This document shows, piece after piece, positions 44,781-52,884 of a stretch of DNA of 64,000 nt (within the stretch, counting starts at the first letter, position 1; every line of letters begins with the position of its first letter). The position numbers and the translations under genes were made by a program. The notes under the pieces are model-generated. The model was not told where the DNA came from and did no database searches. It saw only the letters and a program-made list of their open reading frames with translations. Source of the DNA: Pictodentalium vernedei (Eukaryota; Mollusca; Scaphopoda; Dentaliida; Dentaliidae); the NCBI GenBank assembly GCA_031216915.1, contig CM062297.1:830877337-830941336 (forward strand), read 5' to 3'.

Positions 44781-45668
44781 TCAATTTCTATCAAGTCTAT
44801 TTAAGTCCGCTTCTGTTAGTATTTTAACAATTCTCCCTGATATCTTAATTTTCACAAATACAATTCCGTCCGCGGACCATGCAGTTTCTACAGAATCGCA
44901 CTGAGCTGATTTTGAAAGTAAGGCTTGCCTATTCCTTGTTAAGTCTTCTTTGATAACTATCTTTGTGCTCTTTAACATTCTTCTTTTACGAATTATTTCC
45001 AATTTTAATCGACGTGTAAACAATTTCACAATAGTAGGCCTAGGTTTATCTACCGAAAATTTTCCCAGTCGGTGTGCAATACTGATGTCCTTGTTACTAA
45101 TTTGAATTCCAAGCTTTCCTTCCAGGATTTTATGAACTTTCTTGACATATTCGTCGACAGATTCGTTTTTCTCGCCGTCGGGCACTCCATATATCCTCAC
45201 ACTGCATGTTCTTGTATATTGTTCCAAATCATCCAATTTGTCGTTAACAGTATTTAATTCCATCTTTACGTTGGAAAGCGCACTTTCTCTGGATTTCACC
45301 GTGTCAGTTAGTTCGTGGATTTGAAATTTCAGGTGTTCATTTTCATCTCCTAATGATTTTATATCCGACTGTAAAACTGTAACTGTTTCTGTTTTGAAAT
45401 TCTCAATTGCGTTGGTCACATATTCGAGAATAGTTTTTTGGGAATCGGCGAATGAAGTGTCGAATTTATCGATTGTCAAAACAGTTTGCAGTTTTTTATT
45501 AATTTCACATATCTCCTTTTCCATTTTCAATTTGGGAATAGTACTTTGAGATGTATATGAGCTAGTATTGGTCTTAGTCTTTTTCGTCGGAGGTTTTTGT
45601 GTTTTTCTTGAAGAAATTGAAGAAGCGCCCTTTGTACTTGTGCGGGCTCTGTTATACCCTTGGCACAA
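44781..45668 (-). CDS. LINE ORF1 protein, coiled coil plus RRM (L1/Tx1 type), main frame
   Basis: ORF1 proteins of this type bind LINE RNA and act as nucleic-acid chaperones in ribonucleoprotein particles. This frame has a long heptad-rich coiled coil (about residues 50-150, MEKEICEINKKLQ..LSNVKMELNTVNDKLDDLEQY) followed by the RRM-like TRTCSVRIYGVPDGEKNESV and the C-terminal domain with IAHRLGK and KPRPTIVKLFTRR. This coiled coil-RRM-CTD order is that of L1-group ORF1. Its first codons are not an ATG; the natural start is in the overlapping frame to the right. Confidence 0.85.
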   Translation of the reverse strand: MCQGYNRARTSTKGASSISSRKTQKPPTKKTKTNTSSYTSQSTIPKLKMEKEICEINKKLQTVLTIDKFDTSFADSQKTILEYVTNAIENFKTETVTVLQSDIKSLGDENEHLKFQIHELTDTVKSRESALSNVKMELNTVNDKLDDLEQYTRTCSVRIYGVPDGEKNESVDEYVKKVHKILEGKLGIQISNKDISIAHRLGKFSVDKPRPTIVKLFTRRLKLEIIRKRRMLKSTKIVIKEDLTRNRQALLSKSAQCDSVETAWSADGIVFVKIKISGRIVKILTEADLNRLDRN

Positions 45669-45778
45669 ACTTGGCTGTCCCTCGAACTGAGATCCTTGTT
45701 GTCAACACTCGTATCAATATCACTTGAATCTGCTCTTATCTTCCTTTTAGCATTCGTTGCGTCACCCGTTTTATTCAT
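45527..45778 (-). pseudogene. LINE ORF1 N-terminus, other frame
   Basis: An ATG at 45778 opens MNKTGDATNAKRKIRADSSD..SQVCAKG, a charged disordered leader. Homology-like continuation then lies in the main ORF1 frame (about 45660), one base out of phase. So ORF1 carries a single-base shift near its start in this sequence. Confidence 0.65.
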
Positions 45779-46242
45779 GTTATGATGAGGAGGAAAAGTA
45801 AAATTAACATCTCATAAAATACCACTTGTTATCAACTTCAATCAATAAATTCAGACGAATTTTTACCCACAAAGACTTCGAACAAATAGTTCAGTGAACA
45901 GGTAACATTACTGACCACTTCTCACTTTTGTTACTGGTTTACGCCAGATCAATGGAGTAAACTGGAATAGGTCAACCCGACAAGGTCGCAGTAGCACTAT
46001 CACTTACATGGCTTACATTCTCACTCCTTGAATCCAACAGAATCCAACACAAATAATTATCAAAATCCGTAAAAAGTAAAAGTCAAACACAAATCTTGCT
46101 GTCGTTTTCCTTTCTAGAAATCGATTGAACGTCAGTCGACTGATTGTTATTAATCCAGGAAAACTTGGTTATGAATTAAAAAGAATCATTTCAGGAGCAG
46201 AAAATTATGCGACTCCCACTACAATCCGCGACCTCTCTCTCC
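45779..46242 (-). other. LINE 5' untranslated region
   Basis: 464 bp between the target duplication and the ORF1 ATG. The RNA start would be near the GGAGAGAGAGGTCGCGG end. No internal promoter motif was identified. Confidence 0.6.
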
Positions 46243-46259
46243 AGGAGTGCCTAAAAGTT
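46243..46259. repeat. 17-bp target-site duplication, right copy
   Basis: Identical to 37961-37977; marks the 5' end of the LINE. Confidence 0.93.
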
Positions 46260-46265
46260 CTAATC

Positions 46266-46322
46266 ATCCAGCAAGTTTGATGGAACACTAATCATCCTAT
46301 TGTTCCATCAAACTTGCTGGAT
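46266..46322. repeat. perfect hairpin, 22-bp arms, in the polymerase relic
   Basis: The arms at 46266-46287 and 46301-46322 (ATCCAGCAAGTTTGATGGAA..) pair without mismatch around a 13-nt loop. CTAATCATCC occurs both at the left base and in the loop, as if a short direct repeat were generated. It interrupts DNA polymerase B coding sequence only 7 bp from the LINE's target duplication. Confidence 0.8.
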
Positions 46323-47440
46323 GCATGTATATTCCTCAACAGCCATGTTTTCCGTTTTCAAAGACCTATAAAAGGAAACATAGGGAGGTATTCGGTAGTG
46401 TCCGGTTTATCAAGACTGTCAATCCATTCATAACGAATGAATCCTTTTGCAAACGAACAACCAAAAGCCTTGAGAAATTTATCATAACTGAATCCAGGGG
46501 CCAATAATTGCAAATGTCAAACAATTTTTTAGTGATCCATTTTCAAAACCATACAGTTGTTACTCTTCTTAACTATACAAAGACAGTGGGTAATGTTTGT
46601 TTTCAGATAATCCATCAGTTCTCGTTCCTTCATGTAATGATCAAACTCTACAGATTCCTTTCCAAATGAGTGGGGCTTAGACTCGGCTCTACATTCCTGT
46701 GCCGAAAGCATCTTGAATCATTTCCCCGGGGGATAAAATGGTGGAAATGAGACATCGGACATGAGGGGATAACTTTTCTCAGAAATTTCCATCAAATAAT
46801 TCATCATAGTTTCAACCAAAATCTGTGCGCCATCACAGTAATAAAACATTTGGGACCATCAAAACTGAGGACTGTCACTAACACTGAGGGGATTGCGTTG
46901 CACTTTCCAGACAAGAGTATCAGTATAGGTGGGGAGTAAAGGACACATAATCAGTACAGGTTTTCTCGTGGCGGTGTTGTGCTCTCACTATTTTCCACAA
47001 TTTATTACACTTACGGCAATCAAAGGACTTACAATATTCATTAATGTCAGTGATATAACGGAAATGTTTTTTATACAACTTGACATACACGGCACTCTCA
47101 AAATTCCATTAGACATATGAACAATCTTATCAGTAATGTCATCGTCTTCCAATAAGAGTTCAAATACCTCAATATTAACTTCAAATACCTCTTCAACTTT
47201 GGGGAGTTCGTCCAATTTCACACCTGGCCGTCTGGGAAGTTATCCTTGGATACGTCCGTATATTTACTGTACGGGGTCTTGGTCATAGTATTCAAAGAAT
47301 GGTAATTACAACCCCCCAGAGGGCTAAACACGGGAATAGCCAGAGGATGTCATTGTAAACAGAAATGCTCAGCTTTATCTCTGATAAGGGCAACAACCGA
47401 ACGATTTTCCAAAGTATACTTTTTATACTAGATTTTCAGG
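46323..47440 (-). pseudogene. protein-primed DNA polymerase B (Polinton/viral type), N-terminal and exonuclease part
   Basis: Minus-strand pieces in order: a leader resembling the CLFRCLA..G region (about 47400-47310), YSKYTDVSKDNFPDG, KVEEVFEVNIEVFELLLED, then in another frame KHFRYITDINEYCKSFDCRK with CNKLW, QHRHEKTC, and finally APGFSYDKFLKAFGC, KGFIRYEWIDSLDKPD and ENMAVEEY. I recognise these as the conserved N-terminal, zinc-ribbon-like and exonuclease/palm-entry blocks of PolB2 polymerases in Polinton/Maverick-type elements. Multiple stops and frame changes make it a relic. The polymerase half follows at 37430-37960 across the LINE. Confidence 0.72.
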
Positions 47441-47790
47441 GACCCTACCAATCGACTGATCTGTTTGGGTAATTAGATTTACCATTATATAAAGGAATAC
47501 ACCCTCAGAACATACCCCCGTCCTATTGCAGGATTTTGGATTTATATAGCAACCACGTGCTACTATAGAAACGAAAATGGCGGCCTCCAATATGGGCGAC
47601 AGAAACGCTTGTAACCCTAAATACACGCGCAGCGCCTGCGCACCGAGACCACTTATCACTATTGATGATGACTTCACAAGATGGCTACTTACGCGTACAC
47701 ATGACGTAACTGAGCCACGTGACTATGACGTCACTTCCATGGTCCGGCCCGAGTCCGGGCAATCTGGGACGATCGGGTACTTGTCCTGCT
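47441..47790 (-). repeat. dispersed CRE/YY1/NRF1-bearing repeat, copy D
   Basis: AAAATGGCGGCC near 47574 (YY1-like), CGCAGCGCCTGCGCA near 47630-47642 (decayed NRF1 palindrome) and TGACGTCA at 47726-47733, in the order of copy B. It also shares TGTTTGGGTAATTAG and ATAGCAACCACGTGCTA. It abuts the DNA polymerase B relic. Confidence 0.7.
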
Positions 47791-47938
47791 ACTGCCACCT
47801 GCGGGTGAAACATTAGTAGCATTCATATGGCAAAATAATGCAATCATACCATTATTGAACAATTTAAGTTTTCGGATTTGTCTTGAATTCACTAGATTTG
47901 AAGGGTAGGGATAAATGAAACCGCATTTTTCTCTGAAA
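47791..47938. other. spacer
   Basis: Short unassigned interval. Confidence 0.4.
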
Positions 47939-48451
47939 TCAACCCCTTCCAATTATCCACCGACTTGTTTTGTACATGTACTTTGAGGACATGTATCTAT
48001 TTAACAGAAAAACAAAAACAAAACCAGATGCACCCCCCCCCACCACAACACACGCACGCACATCACTGACACCTAATCTTTGAATCTTGTCCTCTGACTG
48101 ACCGTAATATCGTTCGTTTGGATAATGGTACACAATGGATATAGCGCAATTTTTATTCGGAAAAAATGCCACCCCGTCCTTTTTTATCGCATTGTCACCA
48201 TGAAATAACTCATTACGGGCAATATCGTTCACAACACATCTAATGCTGGAATGACGCCAAAAGCCACCGTCACTTTGTGTGGGTGTGTTGGTTTCGGAAG
48301 AACTGAATAAATATTCTTTTATTTTTGAGGAACTTGTCCCGAATAACTTAATATTTTCATTTTTATCTCGAAAACAAAACCTATGATCCCTCATCGGAAC
48401 CAGCGCAACCCAAAAAATATTAAAATTTGGATGTCGATTTTTTGTGAACAA
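47939..48451 (-). CDS. long open frame, function unknown
   Basis: 170 codons without a stop in AT-rich DNA, of ordinary protein-like composition for its first 130 residues (FWVALVPMRDHRFCFRDKNE; DGVAFFPNKNCAISIVYHYP), then low-complexity VVVGGGASGF encoded by a poly-C/G run. No ATG begins it; the first in-frame Met is about residue 20. It lies on the same strand as, and upstream of, the DNA polymerase B relic, so it could be another gene of the same virus-like element or an exon. I do not recognise the family. Confidence 0.35.
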   Translation of the reverse strand: MFTKNRHPNFNIFWVALVPMRDHRFCFRDKNENIKLFGTSSSKIKEYLFSSSETNTPTQSDGGFWRHSSIRCVVNDIARNELFHGDNAIKKDGVAFFPNKNCAISIVYHYPNERYYGQSEDKIQRLGVSDVRACVVVGGGASGFVFVFLLNRYMSSKYMYKTSRWIIGRG

Positions 48452-48636
48452 CTCTGACCAGCTGTAGCCGTTTCGTTAGCTGAAAAGTTGAATCACACAT
48501 TATGTAGTAAAAGGAATATACAGAATACATAAATAATCACGTAATATGAAATTTATTTTTATGACATGACGCCCCATACAGTATGCATAATATAGATAAA
48601 TTTACTGAAGAGTCTTGTTTCTCAACGACGCCCGTG

Positions 48637-48885
48637 TTAAATCTTTACCCAACCCAGACGATATCAAATTTATTTTTTTTAATATCATTTTTTTAAATTT
48701 TTCAAAAAAAATTCAACAAAACCGTATCATGTGACCCCTCATTGGAACGATCTCAATGAGCTCGTTCCAATAAGGGGTCACATGATAAGGTTTTGTTGAA
48801 ATATTTTGAAAAATAAAATTTTTTCAACTTCTCAATTTGCATATATCGCGCGCGGATACGGGCGATTCGTTAGGTAAAGGGTTAA
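48637..48885. mobile_element. piggyBac-style MITE, TTAA-flanked, copy 2 (reverse orientation)
   Basis: The right end GGTAAAGGGTTAA is intact; the left end is TTAAATCTTTACCC, a decayed version. The centre (about 48727-48800) is a near-palindrome: CCGTATCATGTGACCCCTCA.. against its complement. Its right half, read backwards, matches the left half of 49694-49923. Confidence 0.7.
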
Positions 48886-49436
48886 ATCCTCACTTGTGGG
48901 TCTTCTGTTACTGACTGCAATATCGTTCCCACCTAAAGAACCATTGAATTGACTCGTGGCAGTTATTGGCCCAGTCAGATTTAGTCAGGGACAAGGAGGG
49001 GTGCGTAAATCAACTGCAATATTCTTGTTCTTGATGCTAAAGTAGTGTGGTGAATTTGCTAATATGGAAGGTTCTTCCGGTCTGATGTTATGATTGATAT
49101 CAGACAGCGATTTCGATTTCACTTGCGTGAGTAGAATTTGCACAAAGAAATCATGCAGGAAAAACTGTTGTGTTGTAATCAAATACCATCCGACTAAGAT
49201 TTACCCTAGTCTGGCGGATTAAATTAATAAGTGTTTTTAATGTTTAGCCGACATTCACCGTGACATTTGGAGACGTTCTGTGAAGATAAGAACTCGAAAG
49301 GATTACATCTGCCTAGATTTCATTCCACTTAGCTCACCGGTTTGCAGTTCGAGGTGAATGCTGGATAGTTACAGTAGGGTCGCCGTGGACTGGTACTTTC
49401 CACAGGTGGGAAATATTTCCACGGAAGCAATAATGT
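48886..49436. other. spacer, no gene recognised
   Basis: Nothing recognised. Confidence 0.4.
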
Positions 49437-49550
49437 TAGATTCCAAACACTAATTATAGGAATAATCATTAGAAATTTAATTATTGAAGCACCGGCTACA
49501 ACCCTACTGTCCAAACCCCTGGTAATGAAAGTTTCATCTTAGCAGATGAG
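49437..49550. repeat. foldback repeat related to 37307
   Basis: TAGATTCCAAACACTAATTATAGGAATAATCAT..GAAATTTAATTATTGAAGCACCGG parallels the lead-in of 37307-37395, and TTAGCAGATGA parallels its exit; the hairpin itself has decayed here. Confidence 0.55.
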
Positions 49551-49693
49551 CCCAAAGCTCTTGCAGAATAACGTTTTTCCACTCAATTATATCTCCGGAT
49601 CAAGAAAACTCGTTTAACATGATCGCGCCCCCAATATGGATAGTTGTCATGCCAACAACAACCCATCTCAACTCATTTACTGCTCACCAGACT

Positions 49694-49923
49694 TTAACCC
49701 TTTACCTAACGAATCACCCGCATCCGCTCGCGTAATATGCAAATTGGGCAGTTGAAAAAAATTAAATGTTTCAAAATATTTCAACAAAACCATATCATGT
49801 GACCCCTCATTGGAATGAGCTCATTGTGCTCGTTCCAATGAGGGATCACGTGATATGGTTTTGTTGAAATGTTTTGAAAAAAATTAAAGAAATTATTTTT
49901 AAAATAATAAATTAAAGGGTTAA
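49694..49923. mobile_element. piggyBac-style MITE, TTAA-flanked, copy 3 (best preserved)
   Basis: It starts TTAACCCTTTACC and ends TTAAAGGGTTAA. The core around 49815 is a long near-palindrome: TCAACAAAACCATATCATGT, then GACCCCTCATTGGAATGAG, paired with its complement. 230 bp, no ORF. Confidence 0.75.
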
Positions 49924-50070
49924 TGGATCGAACCTTGCATTTTGTATGTGATGACCTAAAGATTCACATTTCACTGATTCAAATGAAAATACAGAGTTTG
50001 TGATCGGATTCCTTCTATAACATTTTTTATGAGCATGTTATTTTCAAGAGAACCTTTTTTCTCTTAACAG

Positions 50071-50310
50071 GTATTGTTACTAAGTATTGATGTAAGTAAA
50101 ACAAGATGGCCATAAAAATCCCACACCTCTCTAAGGCAGGACCGTGGGCCTTAGTAATAATGTTTTCATGTTTCGCACTTAAAGCTATAACAGTTGGCGT
50201 TTCGATGACTATTGGATTGTACACAGTGGAGTTTTTAAAGTACTTCGATTCATCAGCTGCTGCCGTGTCTTTGATCGGTGCCATTAATCTCGGTGTCTTC
50301 CGAGTTGCAG
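50071..50310 (+). CDS. first coding exon of a monocarboxylate-transporter-like (SLC16, MFS) gene
   Basis: SLC16-type proteins are 12-helix plasma-membrane carriers for monocarboxylates and similar solutes. The exon starts after a strong TTTTTTCTCTTAACAG acceptor, has 35 nt of 5' untranslated sequence, an ATG at 50106 and 68 codons, and ends at a donor, CAG|GTTAGT, in phase 1. The encoded start fits the family's first two helices: GPWALVIMFSCFALKAITVG (the GGWGWVV.. helix 1 region), then GLYTVEFLKYFDSSAAAVSL (GVF..EF...F..S....SWI) and LIGAINLGVF. An upstream non-coding exon is implied by the acceptor. No further exon is recognisable in the remaining window, so the gene must continue past the gypsy insertion. 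Confidence 0.7.
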
Positions 50311-50534
50311 GTTAGTATTTTGCAGCGGGGTTAACAGATCTCACAGCTTTTGACATGTCTTCCATGTTGGTATGGTTTAGTTAATTATCTACTTTAGAGT
50401 AAGTAAGTAAGTAAGTGAATCTTTATTGACATATGCTATACATTGAATTGGTGGTATTCTGTCAAGATTATCTAAAAGCATACGGCCAATTTGGCCTATA
50501 TGTCACATGTATCATTGAAATCGTTATATTTATT

Positions 50535-50550
50535 CCTCTCTGTCTCTCTG

Positions 50551-50590
<40 letters not shown>
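50535..50590. repeat. (CT)n microsatellite
   Basis: CTCTCTGT then pure CT repeats, about 50 bp. Confidence 0.95.
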
Positions 50591-50591
<1 letters not shown>

Positions 50592-50761
50592 ACGGTTTTA
50601 CCGTAACTGTGGGGACATCAGCCTCAGACCTGCACTGTGGGGACCAAAACTTGTTGTGAGCTTTTTCAATGAATTAACGCCGGATTAGGTTAAATTGATC
50701 ATAATTAACCTTATCTAACCAAAAGAAGTTGTATTTAACCACTTTTAGAAAAGTGAGAGAA

Positions 50762-51180
50762 AAGTGAGAGAAACGTTGCGAGGACATCTGAGAGAAGCGC
50801 TGTGAGGACATCTGAGAGATGCGCTGTGGGGACATTTGTTAATAATTGTCGAGGCAATAGTATTTGGTCACCCTACACACTATACGTGTTTACTTTAGTT
50901 CCGATACCCACCAACAAGGAAATAAACAAGATGGCAGGGGTGGGCTGGCCCCTCCCAACCAGCACGGGGAATTTTTCGGTAAACAGTGAGAGAAACACTG
51001 TGGGGACATCTGAGAGAAGCACTGCGGGGACATTTGTTAATAATTACCGAGACAACAGTATTTGATTACCGTACACACTATAAGTGTATACTTAAGTTCC
51101 GACGCCCACCCACAAACTCACAAACAATATGGCAGGGGCGGTCTGACCCCCCCCCCCCCCCCCCAAACCCATATGGGGAA
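50762..51180. repeat. tandem duplication, about 198-bp period
   Basis: GTGGGGACATTTGTTAATAATT (or GCGGGG...) occurs at about 50826 and 51024, followed in both by GAG(G/A)CAA(T/C)AGTATTTG, ACACTATA.GTGT, AGTTCCGA..CCCACC and ATGGCAGGGG. Each unit also opens with GAGAGAA..GCTGTG-like subrepeats. Confidence 0.75.
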
Positions 51181-51444
51181 TATTTCGGTAAAAAAGTCCA
51201 CTTCCAATGCATGAAGACACTTACCGGGCGCAAATTGTCAAGCCGGGAAAGGTTTTTAGAAAAGAAGAACCGCGATGATTCAATCTAAAATTAGTGGCAT
51301 CTATATGATTTTAAGCCCTTTCGGATGGAAATATGTCGACTAATTCTGAGCTATCATGCACAATTGGTCTGAGGAGCCCTCAACTATGGGTGACCCACAC
51401 CCAATATGGATCGACCCACCCTCAGTATTGGGTCGGTCAGTTCC

Positions 51445-51448
51445 TAAC
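51445..51448. repeat. 4-bp target-site duplication of the gypsy element, left
   Basis: TAAC here and TAAC at 62744-62747 immediately flank the two LTRs. Confidence 0.85.
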
Positions 51449-52414
51449 TGTAACACTACGGATCGTGAAGTCACCTCAGGTGGGCAGCGCGTGTGGCCGT
51501 TGTGACACCAGACAACTGGATGTGCGAGGGTTACTGCGTTTGAAAACCTCCTTCGATAGGGCCGTGGCTCCCTACCAAAGTAGTAGCGGTTCTCTCCTGT
51601 TCTTTGATCGTCTAGATTACGGAGGGACTCCTCTCCCCTGTGGTCTCGCCCAGTCTGCTGTCCACTGATCTCCTTCTCCAATGGCTGCACGTCGCTTTAG
51701 GGTTGGGAACAGGTTCTTTGTTACTTCAGTCAACTGACAACTCCAAATTGGTATGGTGATTATAATTTTAATAAGTCTAAACAAAAGAAAACTGGCCTCT
51801 CTTAGTGCTCTCTCTCTCTCTCACTATCAAAGTCTAAGTGCTACTGCGGTGCTCTAGATGGAGGACACACCGGGTGCTGGATGGAAAAAGCACTGCTGGA
51901 TTTGTGGCGAACATCGACTTATATCACAAACAGCCAGCCCACACCTACTGTGGAATATTGCATTCTCATTGCATTATCATAGTGACTCTGCAGAATGTTA
52001 GAATAATATTTCTAATATTCGCATTATCACAATGACTCTGCAGAATGTTGACTACATCCTATTGTGCTTTGTCACGAAGGTTCAATTACATTCTCATTTA
52101 CATTCTCATAGTGACTCTGCAGTATGTTAGAATATATTTCCAACATTTGCATTATCACAGTGACTCAGCAGAATATTGACTACATCCTATTGTGCTTGTT
52201 CAATTACATTCTCATTTACATTTTCATTATTAAAATATCAATTCCATCAGAATAAATCTGAATTCTCATTACCTCTATCTCTATTATCTCTCTCTATATA
52301 TATTAGCACTTATTATATTAACACTTATTGAGGCTCGAAAATAAAAAACATAAATGCTTCAGCGACACACGCTTAACCCTTCCAGATGACTCAGTCCACG
52401 TTGACTCTGTTACA
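51449..52414 (-). repeat. 3' LTR of the gypsy element
   Basis: 966 bp starting TGTAAC and ending GTTACA, a 6-bp inverted pair. By eye it differs from the 5' LTR by four substitutions (A/G at 51469, G/C at 51493, G/A at 51538, A/T at about 51786) and one 2-bp change in a CT run. It contains a 129-bp tandem duplication at about 51960-52218. Confidence 0.95.
51960..52218. repeat. 129-bp tandem duplication in the LTR U3 region
   Basis: AGTGACTCTGCAG occurs at 51981 and 52110, and ATGACTCTGCAGAATGTTGAC / GTGACTCAGCAGAATATTGAC about 50 bp after each, so four TGACTC boxes (AP-1-like half-sites) lie in two units. The same arrangement is in the 5' LTR (about 62289-62547). U3 position fits an enhancer; that is inference. 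Confidence 0.8.
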
Positions 52415-52434
52415 CAACTCCCCCAACCAAAGTT
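52415..52434 (-). other. polypurine tract region
   Basis: On the minus strand TTGGTTGGGGGAGTTG lies directly before the 3' LTR, the place where plus-strand DNA synthesis is primed. Confidence 0.65.
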
Positions 52435-52884
52435 TTCTTGTGGAAACAAGAAAACTCTAGAAAACGAAAGTAACAGTGTCAACGAGGGCGTCTGTCAGGT
52501 GGGTGTGACAAAATATATACGGTAAAATACCACTACAACATCAAACTGGGTTCAACTGTACATAACCCATTTGAACTTAGTACTACTCTGTGACCAGGAT
52601 TGCTGTGCAGCAACCTCAATGTGACGTAGGAGTATCGTCACATCGCGAAGGATTCATGGACTAGAATCCTACCAATTCTACTAATACAACGTCGAATATA
52701 CCGACTACCTTTCTAAAAGGTTTAAAGGGTCTGGTCACTCACACTCAACTTTCTGACTAGTATATACGATATACATAAAACACCTTTGTTGATTACAGAA
52801 AACACTGATTATATTGTCTATATGTCTATAGAATTGCTTTGTCAACCAAAGTCTATTGTGTCTATGTACATCTCGCTTCACTTT
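52435..52884 (-). other. region between env and the 3' LTR
   Basis: 450 bp without a recognised gene, belonging to the gypsy element. Confidence 0.6.

Larger units (their letters stand above)
37978..46242 (-). mobile_element. full-length L1/Tx1-like LINE with 17-bp target-site duplication
   Basis: A complete non-LTR retrotransposon: 5' untranslated region (46242-45779), ORF1, a 2.4-kb inter-ORF array, ORF2 with endonuclease, reverse transcriptase and a C-terminal zinc-finger region, and a poly(A) tail. The two 17-bp flanks are identical, which argues that insertion by target-primed reverse transcription is not ancient. Yet the ORFs are interrupted at several places, mostly single-base shifts, some next to homopolymers, so either this copy was already defective or the assembly has errors. 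The element sits in a DNA polymerase B relic. Confidence 0.9.
50311..51448 (+). other. start of the transporter intron
   Basis: Intron by inference. It contains a CT microsatellite, a duplicated block and a poly-C run (about 51147-51165). Confidence 0.45.

Noticed and set aside
51340..51690. Identical 108-116-codon frames in both LTRs (also 61695-62021)
   Set aside because: They are repeats of LTR sequence; no protein family is recognised and the frames cross the LTR edges.
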